Shown: in pieces, positions 1 through 5,239 of the stretch | How the letters are laid out: each line of letters starts with the position of its first letter | Numbering within the stretch: the first letter of the stretch is position 1 | Assembly (NCBI GenBank): GCA_035255485.1 | Contig: DATEZO010000203.1 | Span: 1 to 5,714 of the forward strand | DNA length: 5,714 nucleotides | Reading direction: 5' to 3' | DNA from: DATEZO01 sp035255485 | GTDB taxonomy: Bacteria; Pseudomonadota; Gammaproteobacteria; Burkholderiales; Burkholderiaceae_D | Program-made: the position numbers and the translations under genes | Notes under the pieces: model-generated | What the model saw: only the letters and a program-made list of their open reading frames with translations | Told to the model about the DNA's origin: nothing | Databases searched by the model: none

Positions 1-1011
1 GATCAGCGCGCCGCGCCGCAGGATTGGCAGCGTGAAATAGCCGTAGAGGCGCTTTTGCGCCGGCGTATAGCATTCCAGCCGGTAATCGAAGCCGAACAAA
101 TCCAGCGCCCGTTTGCGATCCCATACCACCGGATCGAACGGGGACAGCAGCGTAGTCAGGGTCGGCTTCGACTCGCCCGCGGCGCACGCCAGCGCCAGCG
201 CACGGTGCGCGGGATGGATGTAGGCGGGCGCCAGCCAGCCTTCCACCTGCGCCCGCAACAGCAGACCTTGCTCAACCAGCGCTTCCGGATCGGGTGTCGG
301 ACGACTTTTGGCGGTGCGGAAATAGTCGCCAATCCAGCTCACCCGGGCGATGCCGAGCGCCTGCACCGCCTTCAGCAGCAGCGCGCGCTGCGTCTCGGCC
401 AGCGCTGGCAGGCGCGCATCGTCCCAGCCGGGCAGCACGCGCTCGGCCAGATCGTAGACGCGATGAAAGTTCTGCCGCCGCGCGATCATCAGCCGGCCGG
501 CGGTAAACAACACTTCCAGCGAACGCTTTTCCGGCTTCCATTGCCACCAGCCACCGCCCTTGCCGTCGGTGCGCCGGAAATCGGCCGCGCGCACTGGCCC
601 GTGGGCGCGGATATGCTCGACCAGCGCTTCCACTTCATCCCGATGCTCGGCCATCCAGCGCGCCGAATATTTCCAGCCGAGCGCGCCCGGATCGATCATG
701 CGATGCCGGTATAAACCGTAATCCTCGATCGGCACGAACGAGGCTTCATGCGCCCAGTATTCGAACAACCGGCCCTCGGCCAGCAATTCGTCCAGCCAGG
801 CCGGCGGATAGTCGCCCAGCCGGCTCCACAGCACCAGGTACGGACTGCGCGCCACCACGTGGATGGTATCGATCTGCAGCACGCCCATGCGCCGGATCGC
901 GGTCAGCACATCGTCCTTGACCGCCTTGCGCCGCGCCGGCCGCAACAGGCCCTGCGCCGCCAGATGCAGCGCGCGCGCCGCCGGCAGGGACAAATGGATC
1001 GTGTCGCTCAT
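1..1011 (-). CDS. ycaQ: YcaQ/AlkX-type DNA glycosylase (winged-helix, HTH_42 superfamily), C-terminus cut by window edge
   Basis: The minus-strand frame is open from an ATG at 1011 to base 1, giving 337 residues with no stop; the family is about 400 long, so roughly the last 60-70 are missing. Visible landmarks are QID at residues 46-48, which fits the QΦD catalytic motif described for the AlkX/YcaQ branch (AlkZ has QΦQ), EYWAHEASFVP near residue 85, WDRKRA, and FGFDYRLECYTP followed by KRLYGYFTLPIL near the visible end. Known family members excise bulky N7-alkylguanine adducts and unhook interstrand crosslinks such as those made by nitrogen mustards. The start is supported by its ATGA overlap with the upstream tag stop codon; no Shine-Dalgarno is visible, so it probably depends on translational coupling to tag. 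The reading frame is unbroken. Family call is firm; exact lesion specificity is inferred. Confidence 0.93.
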   Translation of the reverse strand, partial: MSDTIHLSLPAARALHLAAQGLLRPARRKAVKDDVLTAIRRMGVLQIDTIHVVARSPYLVLWSRLGDYPPAWLDELLAEGRLFEYWAHEASFVPIEDYGLYRHRMIDPGALGWKYSARWMAEHRDEVEALVEHIRAHGPVRAADFRRTDGKGGGWWQWKPEKRSLEVLFTAGRLMIARRQNFHRVYDLAERVLPGWDDARLPALAETQRALLLKAVQALGIARVSWIGDYFRTAKSRPTPDPEALVEQGLLLRAQVEGWLAPAYIHPAHRALALACAAGESKPTLTTLLSPFDPVVWDRKRALDLFGFDYRLECYTPAQKRLYGYFTLPILRRGALI

Positions 1012-1580
1012 GCCGCCGGTGGCTGATGGCAAAAGCAATCGACACTGTGATCGTTGACGATGCCGGTCGCCTGCAGGTAAGCGTAGACGATGGTCGGGCC
1101 GACGAACTTGAAGCCGCGCCGCGCCAGCTCTTTCGAAATCCGCTGCGACAGGGGCGTGGCCGCCGGCGCAGCGGCGGCGCTGGGCCAGGCATTGCGGATC
1201 GGGACATGATCCACATACGCCCACAGGAACGGATCGAGCCCGCCAACTTCGTTGCGCAAGCGCAGATACGCCTGCGCATTGGCAACCGCCGCGCCGATTT
1301 TCAGGCGGTTGCGCACGATGCCGGCATCCTGCAGCAGGGCCGCGATCTTGGCGTCGTCATAGCGAGCGATTTTCTCCGCATCCCAGCCGTCGAACGCAGC
1401 GCGGTAAGCCTCGCGCTTGTTGAGTATGGTTTCCCAGCTCAACCCGGCCTGCGCGCCTTCCAGGTTCAGCATTTCGAACAGCCGCGTTTCATCGTGGCAA
1501 GGCACGCCCCACTCGGTATCGTGATAGGCCAGATAGCGCGGATTGGCGGGATTGGCCCAGCTGCAGCGGATGAGGGTCAT
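1008..1580 (-). CDS. tag: DNA-3-methyladenine glycosylase I (Tag)
   Basis: This 190-residue protein matches the usual Tag length (187 in E. coli). Tag hydrolyses the N-glycosidic bond of 3-methyladenine in DNA, starting base excision repair. Sequence landmarks are the zinc ligands C6, H20, H178 and C182 (equivalent to E. coli C4, H17, H175, C179), YHDTEWGVP at residues 19-27, and LEGAQAGLSW at 40-49 carrying the catalytic glutamate E41 (E. coli E38). ARRGFKFVGPTIVYAYLQA lies near 153-171, and the C-terminal zinc segment is NDHSVDC. The ATG at 1580 was chosen because it puts the first zinc cysteine six residues in, as in the family; in-frame starts at 1610 and 1694 add unrelated residues. No clear ribosome binding site precedes it. 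Its TGA overlaps the ycaQ start by four bases, so the two form one transcription unit. Confidence 0.95.
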   Translation of the reverse strand: MTLIRCSWANPANPRYLAYHDTEWGVPCHDETRLFEMLNLEGAQAGLSWETILNKREAYRAAFDGWDAEKIARYDDAKIAALLQDAGIVRNRLKIGAAVANAQAYLRLRNEVGGLDPFLWAYVDHVPIRNAWPSAAAAPAATPLSQRISKELARRGFKFVGPTIVYAYLQATGIVNDHSVDCFCHQPPAA

Positions 1581-1607
1581 GGCAGGTACGTGAATGATCG
1601 AGACGGC

Positions 1608-1619
1608 CATTCTAGAATG
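1608..1619. repeat. 12-bp perfect palindrome CATTCTAGAATG
   Basis: The twelve bases equal their own reverse complement. The site is 28 bases upstream of the chosen tag start and overlaps an alternative in-frame ATG of tag at 1610. It could be a binding site for a dimeric regulator or a symmetrical -10-like element serving both directions. It has no flanking arm extension and its function is unknown. Confidence 0.35.
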
Positions 1620-1624
1620 AAATC

Positions 1625-1663
1625 TTCGCACCGGTGTGCGCCATATCCAGTCGTTCGCACCGG
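1625..1663. repeat. 10-bp direct repeat TTCGCACCGG, two copies 29 bp apart
   Basis: Copies lie at 1625-1634 and 1654-1663 in the divergent intergenic region. The first copy is followed by TG, which creates a CACCGGTG palindrome at 1629-1636; the second is followed by CA, which breaks it. Centre-to-centre spacing is 29 bp, close to three helical turns, so tandem binding on one face is possible. Two copies of ten bases in GC-rich DNA is suggestive but not proof. Confidence 0.3.
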
Positions 1664-1702
1664 CAACGCCGCGCTCTTGTGCAAAGCGCCGCATTGGTCA
1701 AC

Positions 1703-1747
1703 AATGGCGCCTCGCCGGCGCATCATCCGGATGCCGCCGGCGCCATT
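1703..1747 (+). promoter_or_regulatory. GC-rich leader hairpin just upstream of the flavoprotein start codon
   Basis: AATGGCGCC at 1703-1711 is perfectly complementary to GGCGCCATT at 1739-1747. Inside, after a 5-base bulge, GGC (1717-1719) pairs with GCC (1736-1738). Then GCATC (1720-1724) pairs with GATGC (1730-1734) around the loop ATCCG, with C1735 bulged. The structure ends nine bases before the ATG at 1757, so it occupies the place where a Shine-Dalgarno would sit, and none is visible. If transcribed it could restrict ribosome access. It is not followed by a T-run, so it does not look like an intrinsic terminator. Confidence 0.4.
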
Positions 1748-1756
1748 TTATCCGCC

Positions 1757-3022
1757 ATGCAACCCATCGATCCGGTTTCCTCTTGTTCCGACACCCGTTC
1801 GGTCGCCATCATCGGCGGCGGGCCGGCTGGGCTGATGGCGGCCGAGGCCTTATGTCGGCAGGGCGTGCAGGTTGACCTGTACGATGGCATGCCTTCGGTC
1901 GGCCGCAAGTTCCTGCTGGCCGGCAAGGGCGGCATGAACATCACGCATGCGGAACCGATGGATGCCTTTTTGTCGCGCTATGGCGCGCGGCGTGCGCAGC
2001 TTGCGCCGCTGCTCGATGCGTTCGGGCCGGCCGCGCTGCGGGCATGGATGCACGAACTCGGGATCGAGACTTTCGTCGGCAGTTCCGGCCGCATTTTCCC
2101 GAACGGCATGAAGGCCGCGCCGTTGCTGCGCGCCTGGCTGCAGCGTCTGCGCGCCGGCGGCGTACGCTTTCACATGCGGCATCGCTGGCAAGGCTGGGAT
2201 GATGCCGGACAATTGCGTTTCGCCGCGCCGGCCGGCGAGCGCGCCGTGCGCGCGGATGCGGTGATTCTGGCGCTCGGCGGCGGCAGCTGGCCGCGGCTCG
2301 GTTCGGATGGCGCATGGGTGGCGTTGCTGGAACAGCAAGGTGTGCCGGTGCAGGCGCTGCGGCCGGCCAATTGCGGCTTCGATGTCGGGTGGAGCGCGCA
2401 TTTCCGCGAGCGCTTTGCCGGACAGCCGGTGAAATCGGTTATCGCCAGCATCAGCGATGCCAGCGGACAGCGTGGCCAGCGGCCAGGCGAATTCATGATT
2501 ACGGCGACCGGTGTCGAAGGCAGCCTGATTTACGCCTTGTCCGCGCCGCTGCGCGACGCAATCGTAGCGCACGGTACGGCATTGCTGCATCTGGATCTGG
2601 CGCCCGGCAAGGATCTGCAGCGCGTAACCGCCGAGGTGGCGCATCCGCGCGGCGCGCGTTCCCTATCGAGCCACTTGCAAAGCCGCGTCGGCATCCACGG
2701 CGTCAAAATGGGCTTGCTGCGCGAATTGCTGCCGGCGTCCGACTTTGCCGACCCGGCGCGCCTCGCCGCCGCGATCAAGGCGCTGCCGCTGCGCCTGGTT
2801 GCGCCGCGCCCGATCGCCGAAGCAATCAGCAGTGCCGGCGGCGTCGCCTTCGAAGGGCTCGACGAGCGGCTGATGCTGCGCGCATTGCCGGGCGTGTTCT
2901 GCGCCGGTGAAATGCTGGACTGGGAAGCGCCGACCGGCGGCTATCTGCTGACGGCCTGTTTCGCCAGCGGCCGCGCCGCCGGCCTGGGCGCAGCGGCATG
3001 GCTGCATGCCAATTGCCGTTAA
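1757..3022 (+). CDS. NAD(P)/FAD-dependent oxidoreductase, PP_4765-type uncharacterised flavoprotein (HI0933/BaiN-like)
   Basis: The product is 421 residues, typical of the group. SVAIIGGGPAG at residues 15-25 is the N-terminal FAD-binding Rossmann motif. GRKFLLAGKGGMNITH at 49-64 is characteristic of HI0933-like flavoproteins. VILALGGGSWPRLGSDG lies in the middle, and the C-terminal segment GVFCAGEMLDWEAPTGGYLL at 379-398 closes the FAD site. The family is cytosolic; no signal peptide or membrane segment is seen. The ATG at 1757 is preferred because the Rossmann strand begins about 15 residues later; an upstream in-frame ATG at 1634 would add 41 low-complexity residues. The substrate is unknown: the relative BaiN has been implicated in bile-acid metabolism, but that should not be carried over. 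It stands alone on the plus strand, between two minus-strand units. Confidence 0.9.
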   Translation: MQPIDPVSSCSDTRSVAIIGGGPAGLMAAEALCRQGVQVDLYDGMPSVGRKFLLAGKGGMNITHAEPMDAFLSRYGARRAQLAPLLDAFGPAALRAWMHELGIETFVGSSGRIFPNGMKAAPLLRAWLQRLRAGGVRFHMRHRWQGWDDAGQLRFAAPAGERAVRADAVILALGGGSWPRLGSDGAWVALLEQQGVPVQALRPANCGFDVGWSAHFRERFAGQPVKSVIASISDASGQRGQRPGEFMITATGVEGSLIYALSAPLRDAIVAHGTALLHLDLAPGKDLQRVTAEVAHPRGARSLSSHLQSRVGIHGVKMGLLRELLPASDFADPARLAAAIKALPLRLVAPRPIAEAISSAGGVAFEGLDERLMLRALPGVFCAGEMLDWEAPTGGYLLTACFASGRAAGLGAAAWLHANCR

Positions 3023-3112
3023 CGCCGGCTAGCGATGACGCACGGCGTCATGCGTGAAGCGTGACATGTTCATCCGTCGCGCCAGGGACGTGAGTCACGC
3101 AGCGCGCGACGG
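3023..3112. terminator. Convergent junction with two inverted repeats, possible bidirectional termination region
   Basis: The flavoprotein gene ends at 3022 and the exporter gene, reading leftward, ends at 3095. Between and across their ends lie two structures. ATGACGC (3035-3041) pairs with GCGTCAT (3045-3051) around a 3-base loop, extendable by GC/GC past a bulged G. CCGTCGCGC (3074-3082) pairs with GCGCGACGG (3104-3112) around a 21-base loop that itself contains CGTGA-G-TCACG (3089-3099). The second stem overlaps the last codons of the exporter. Neither has a T-run on either side, so classical Rho-independent termination is not shown. The position between convergent genes is the main support. 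Confidence 0.4.
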
Positions 3113-4141
3113 GTTCTGGCGAACGCAGTGACCTAGCTGCTGGAGGTCAAGCGCCAGCAGATGCAGAGGCGCGGCGACCAGGGCGCTTGACATTGTCGCC
3201 TGTTGGCCATGGCCCTCCCTGGCGGCCGCCAGCGGGCGTCCCGCCATTTGACGCAGCCTTGCCAGATCGGCCTCGGCCTGGCCTTCCACCACATTAGCGA
3301 TGTTGGAGAGCGCAGCGCCAGCGACGGCGGCAACTTCCCGCCAGATTCCTTCGCCCCGATCTTTTGGGTCAACCGGCATGATCCGGTTTAGCATCGCCAC
3401 GTCTTGCAATATCCTGCCCGTCAATGCGGCAATGCGGCGGAAGTACTGCTCGTTGGAGCGCGCGGCTGCCCGCCAGGAAAAACGCGATGCCTTGTCTGCG
3501 CTGGCGGCTAGGGCAGACAGTCGTTCCAGTGCTTTGCGCACCCTCTCGCCGTTGGCTTGCGCTTGCGCCTCGGTTGGCGTGGTTTGTGCGCGTGCCAGGC
3601 GTGCGGCTGCGCCGCGCAGTATCTTTGCGCAACCGCCAGTGAGCCGATCAGCGGCCCGGTACCGGGATGCCACGCTCGAAATGGTCATGGCCACACCGAC
3701 CCCAATGACGATCTGGACCACGCGCAGCAATGCCACCTGCAGCGCCGGGTGACCGGCCAGGCCGCTGGAAGAAAGGACGATCAGCGCAGCCACTGGCGCA
3801 CCGCGCAAGGCAGGCACTGCGGCGCTGACATAGGCCAGCAGGGAAACCACGCCCAGCGTCACGACCAGGGCGGCGACCCCGAACTGTGCCAGGCCCACGC
3901 CGAGCAATCCGCACAAGGCGCCCAGCAAGGTGCTGCGCACCCGGTCCCAGCCGGCATCCAGGGTCGAAGACATGTTCGGCCGCATGACGATCAGTGCGCT
4001 CATCACCGCCCAGAAATTCTCCGGCAACCCCACTGCCAAAGAGACCAGGTAGGTCACGGCAATGGCGGAGACAATTTGCAGGCCATGCTGCCGATTCTCC
4101 GGATCAAGGAGAAACCGCTGCGCCAATGAAACGGGCTTCAT
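3095..4141 (-). CDS. FUSC-family inner-membrane protein, half-length exporter
   Basis: The product is 348 residues. The N-terminal half is strongly hydrophobic, with about six likely membrane segments near residues 20-40, 43-54, 70-86, 88-108, 112-128 and 134-155. FWAVMSALIVMRP (43-55) followed by STLDAGWDRVRSTLLGALCG (59-78) is the typical FUSC signature. The rest, about 165-348, is hydrophilic, rich in Ala, Arg and Gln and probably helical and cytoplasmic. AaeB and YccS are about twice as long with two membrane blocks, so this single-block form may act as a dimer (inference). Characterised FUSC proteins export aromatic acids such as p-hydroxybenzoate, or fusaric acid. The ATG at 4141 overlaps the cupin stop by four bases, with no Shine-Dalgarno, which implies translational coupling. 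Substrate is unknown; a partner membrane-fusion protein is not in the window. Confidence 0.85.
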   Translation of the reverse strand: MKPVSLAQRFLLDPENRQHGLQIVSAIAVTYLVSLAVGLPENFWAVMSALIVMRPNMSSTLDAGWDRVRSTLLGALCGLLGVGLAQFGVAALVVTLGVVSLLAYVSAAVPALRGAPVAALIVLSSSGLAGHPALQVALLRVVQIVIGVGVAMTISSVASRYRAADRLTGGCAKILRGAAARLARAQTTPTEAQAQANGERVRKALERLSALAASADKASRFSWRAAARSNEQYFRRIAALTGRILQDVAMLNRIMPVDPKDRGEGIWREVAAVAGAALSNIANVVEGQAEADLARLRQMAGRPLAAAREGHGQQATMSSALVAAPLHLLALDLQQLGHCVRQNPSRAA

Positions 4142-4548
4142 GGTTGCGCCGCATGCGGTTGTGCCTGGGCCGCATCGGAGCTATCGGTCGCGTCCTGGTA
4201 TGCATATGAAAAATCAATGGGCGGCGAGGTTACGGACATGTAAACGAACACCGTTGTTCCGGTGTTCTTGAACCCATGCAGGTTGCCATCTTCAAATCGA
4301 ACGATTTCGCCTGCCTTTATTGGCTTTCGGCCTTTTTCGGACAGCAATAGAGTCCCTTTGCCTTCCAGCACAATCCACACCTGTTCCGACGAGGCATGGA
4401 TGTGCGGCGGCTGGATTGCGCCAGGTTCAACGGATACCCTGGTGATGGTGATCCGTCTTGTCGTTGAATTGTGAGGCGACAGGAGTTGCGTTGACACCAC
4501 TCCCGGATTTGCGAGGGAAGTAAATTGATCTTCCGTGAAAAACTCCAT
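4138..4548 (-). CDS. Small single-domain cupin protein
   Basis: The 136-residue product has both cupin motifs. Motif 1 is PGAIQPPHIHASSEQVW, giving metal ligands H49, H51 and E55; motif 2 is GEIVRFEDGNLHGFKN (80-95), giving H91, with Glu in place of the usual Pro. Such small cupins bind Fe, Mn, Ni or Zn and act as dioxygenases, isomerases or ligand-binding proteins; which applies here cannot be told. The C-terminal tail, about 118-136, is rich in Asp, Ser, Ala and Gln, and looks disordered. The ATG at 4548 is fixed by an AGGAGG five bases upstream; the frame is open further upstream only as a shadow of the MarR gene. It sits between marR and the exporter and overlaps the exporter start. GC over 4201-4560 is about 51% by hand count, well below parts of the exporter and flavoprotein genes. 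Confidence 0.88.
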   Translation of the reverse strand: MEFFTEDQFTSLANPGVVSTQLLSPHNSTTRRITITRVSVEPGAIQPPHIHASSEQVWIVLEGKGTLLLSEKGRKPIKAGEIVRFEDGNLHGFKNTGTTVFVYMSVTSPPIDFSYAYQDATDSSDAAQAQPHAAQP

Positions 4549-4553
4549 AGGGT

Positions 4554-4559
4554 CCTCCT
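4554..4559 (-). promoter_or_regulatory. Strong ribosome binding site of the cupin gene
   Basis: Read on the minus strand, AGGAGG is followed by five bases (ACCCT) and then the ATG at 4548. It is a full consensus Shine-Dalgarno and the only strong one in the window. It decides the cupin start. It lies in the 16-base gap after the marR stop codon, so the cupin can be translated at a high rate independently of marR. Confidence 0.85.
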
Positions 4560-4564
4560 GGCAT

Positions 4565-5071
4565 TCAAGTGGATTTTTTATTGGGAGATTGCCTGGCTTT
4601 TTCTGCTGCCACAGGCGAAACCTGTTTGCCGGCCAGGGCGTCGTGCAGGCCATCAAGCAAGGAGCAGGCGCGCAGTAGCAACGCTCTTTCGTCGACGGTG
4701 AGGTTGGTTTCGATAACCTTGGCGAGCGACGCATCGCTGGCCTGGGCCGCCTTTTCCAGGCGTTTTTTGCCCTGGGAAGTCATGGCCAGCAAGGACTGGC
4801 GGCCGTCGGACTCATGCGGTACGCGGCTAAGCCATCCATCCGCTTCCAATTCGGCTAGCAAGCGCGTAAGCGTCTGAATCTTCACACCCTCAAGCACAGC
4901 CAGTTCCGTAGGCGTGATCCGGCCAATGCGATTGACCTGGCCAATGACGCTCAACTTGGCCAGGCTGATGCCGTCGGGCTGCAAACCCGGGCGCAATTTT
5001 CGATGGAGCTGGGAAACGGTTCGCCGGATTTGCGTGGCGCAGATCGCCGCACTCGATTCAATTTTCTGCAT
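4565..5071 (-). CDS. MarR-family transcriptional regulator
   Basis: The 168-residue product has the MarR winged-helix layout: a long N-terminal dimerisation helix (about 7-30), then ISLAKLSVIGQVNRIGRITP (35-54). ELAVLEGVKIQTLTRLLAELEADGWL (56-81) covers helix-turn-helix and recognition helix. The wing SRVPHESDGRQSLL (82-95) carries the family's DxR signature at D89/R91, and C-terminal helices complete the dimer interface. Family members bind a palindrome as dimers and usually release it on binding a phenolic or other small ligand, or on cysteine oxidation; the cysteines here are C11 and one near residue 135. The ATG at 5071 is preferred, with a GGGA six bases before it; an in-frame TTG at 5083 would add four residues. 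It is first in the unit with the cupin and FUSC genes and probably represses it, itself included. Confidence 0.9.
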   Translation of the reverse strand: MQKIESSAAICATQIRRTVSQLHRKLRPGLQPDGISLAKLSVIGQVNRIGRITPTELAVLEGVKIQTLTRLLAELEADGWLSRVPHESDGRQSLLAMTSQGKKRLEKAAQASDASLAKVIETNLTVDERALLLRACSLLDGLHDALAGKQVSPVAAEKARQSPNKKST

Positions 5072-5102
5072 GCCATTTCCCAAGATATGTAGTCCCGGTT
5101 AA

Positions 5103-5131
5103 ATGGTAAGACAGATCTTAATATATGGCAA
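5103..5131 (-). promoter_or_regulatory. Candidate promoter of the marR-cupin-FUSC unit
   Basis: Reading leftward, TTGCCA (5131-5126) matches five of six bases of the sigma-70 -35 consensus. It is followed by exactly 17 bases and then TACCAT (5108-5103), matching four of six of the -10. Transcription would start near 5096, leaving a leader of about 25 bases before the marR ATG at 5071. The spacer is AT-rich. The call is by eye and unsupported by experiment. Confidence 0.5.
5107..5120. promoter_or_regulatory. Candidate MarR operator, inverted repeat TAAGA-CAGA-TCTTA
   Basis: The 5-bp arms are perfectly complementary with a 4-bp spacer, and two more outer pairs (5104/5123 and 5103/5124) extend the symmetry after a 2-bp mismatch. 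The site lies inside the -35/-10 spacer of the candidate promoter, and 36 bp upstream of the marR start. MarR proteins typically bind palindromes of about 16-20 bp overlapping their own promoter, so location and form fit autorepression. Short arms in AT-rich DNA can arise by chance. Confidence 0.45.
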
Positions 5132-5239
5132 GCAGCAATTTGATCCGCTGGCGCTTGGGCGGATGCGCGCCGGGCTTGAATCGGACCTCACCAGCACATA
5201 GGGGCTCTGGCGTCCGTGCGTTCCTGATCCATCCAGGCG

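Larger units (their letters stand above)
1581..1756. promoter_or_regulatory. Divergent intergenic region between tag and the flavoprotein gene
   Basis: This stretch must hold the promoters for tag (leftward) and the flavoprotein (rightward). It contains the palindrome at 1608-1619, a direct repeat TTCGCACCGG at 1625-1634 and 1654-1663, and a GC-rich hairpin at 1703-1747. Because 1608-1619 is palindromic, a TAGAAT hexamer resembling a -10 element is present on both strands (1613-1618 plus, 1609-1614 minus). I cannot find a good -35 at 17 bases from either copy. On the plus strand TTGTGC and AACAAT lie 17 bases apart (1678-1706), a weak match only. No reliable promoter can be named. Confidence 0.4.

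Noticed and set aside
55..714. Plus-strand open frame of about 219 codons opposite ycaQ
   Set aside because: It is the complement of a clear YcaQ coding frame and has no domain of its own.
1026..1835. Plus-strand open frame of about 269 codons opposite tag
   Set aside because: It is antisense to a gene with intact family motifs, and its translation shows no recognisable domain. Long antisense frames are expected in DNA this rich in GC.
1850..2644. Minus-strand open frame of about 264 codons inside the flavoprotein gene
   Set aside because: It lies wholly opposite the flavoprotein coding sequence, gives an Arg/Ala/Gln-rich product without motifs, and has no ribosome binding site.
3557..4129. 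Plus-strand open frame of about 190 codons opposite the FUSC gene
   Set aside because: His/Gln/Arg-rich translation typical of the antisense of a membrane protein gene; no motif.
4149..4158. 10-bp palindrome CCGCATGCGG just upstream of the FUSC start
   Set aside because: It lies within cupin codons for an Ala/His-rich tail in GC-rich DNA; likely a chance result of codon use.
4549..4734. Upstream extension of the cupin frame to an ATG at 4734, adding 62 residues
   Set aside because: The extension overlaps marR in another frame and has no cupin-like sequence, and the AGGAGG at 4554-4559 fixes the start at 4548.
5143..5164. Hairpin ATCCGC/GCGGAT between the NnrU-family gene and marR as a terminator
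   Set aside because: Only a 6-bp stem with a 10-base loop and no T-run on the minus strand; it may be chance.
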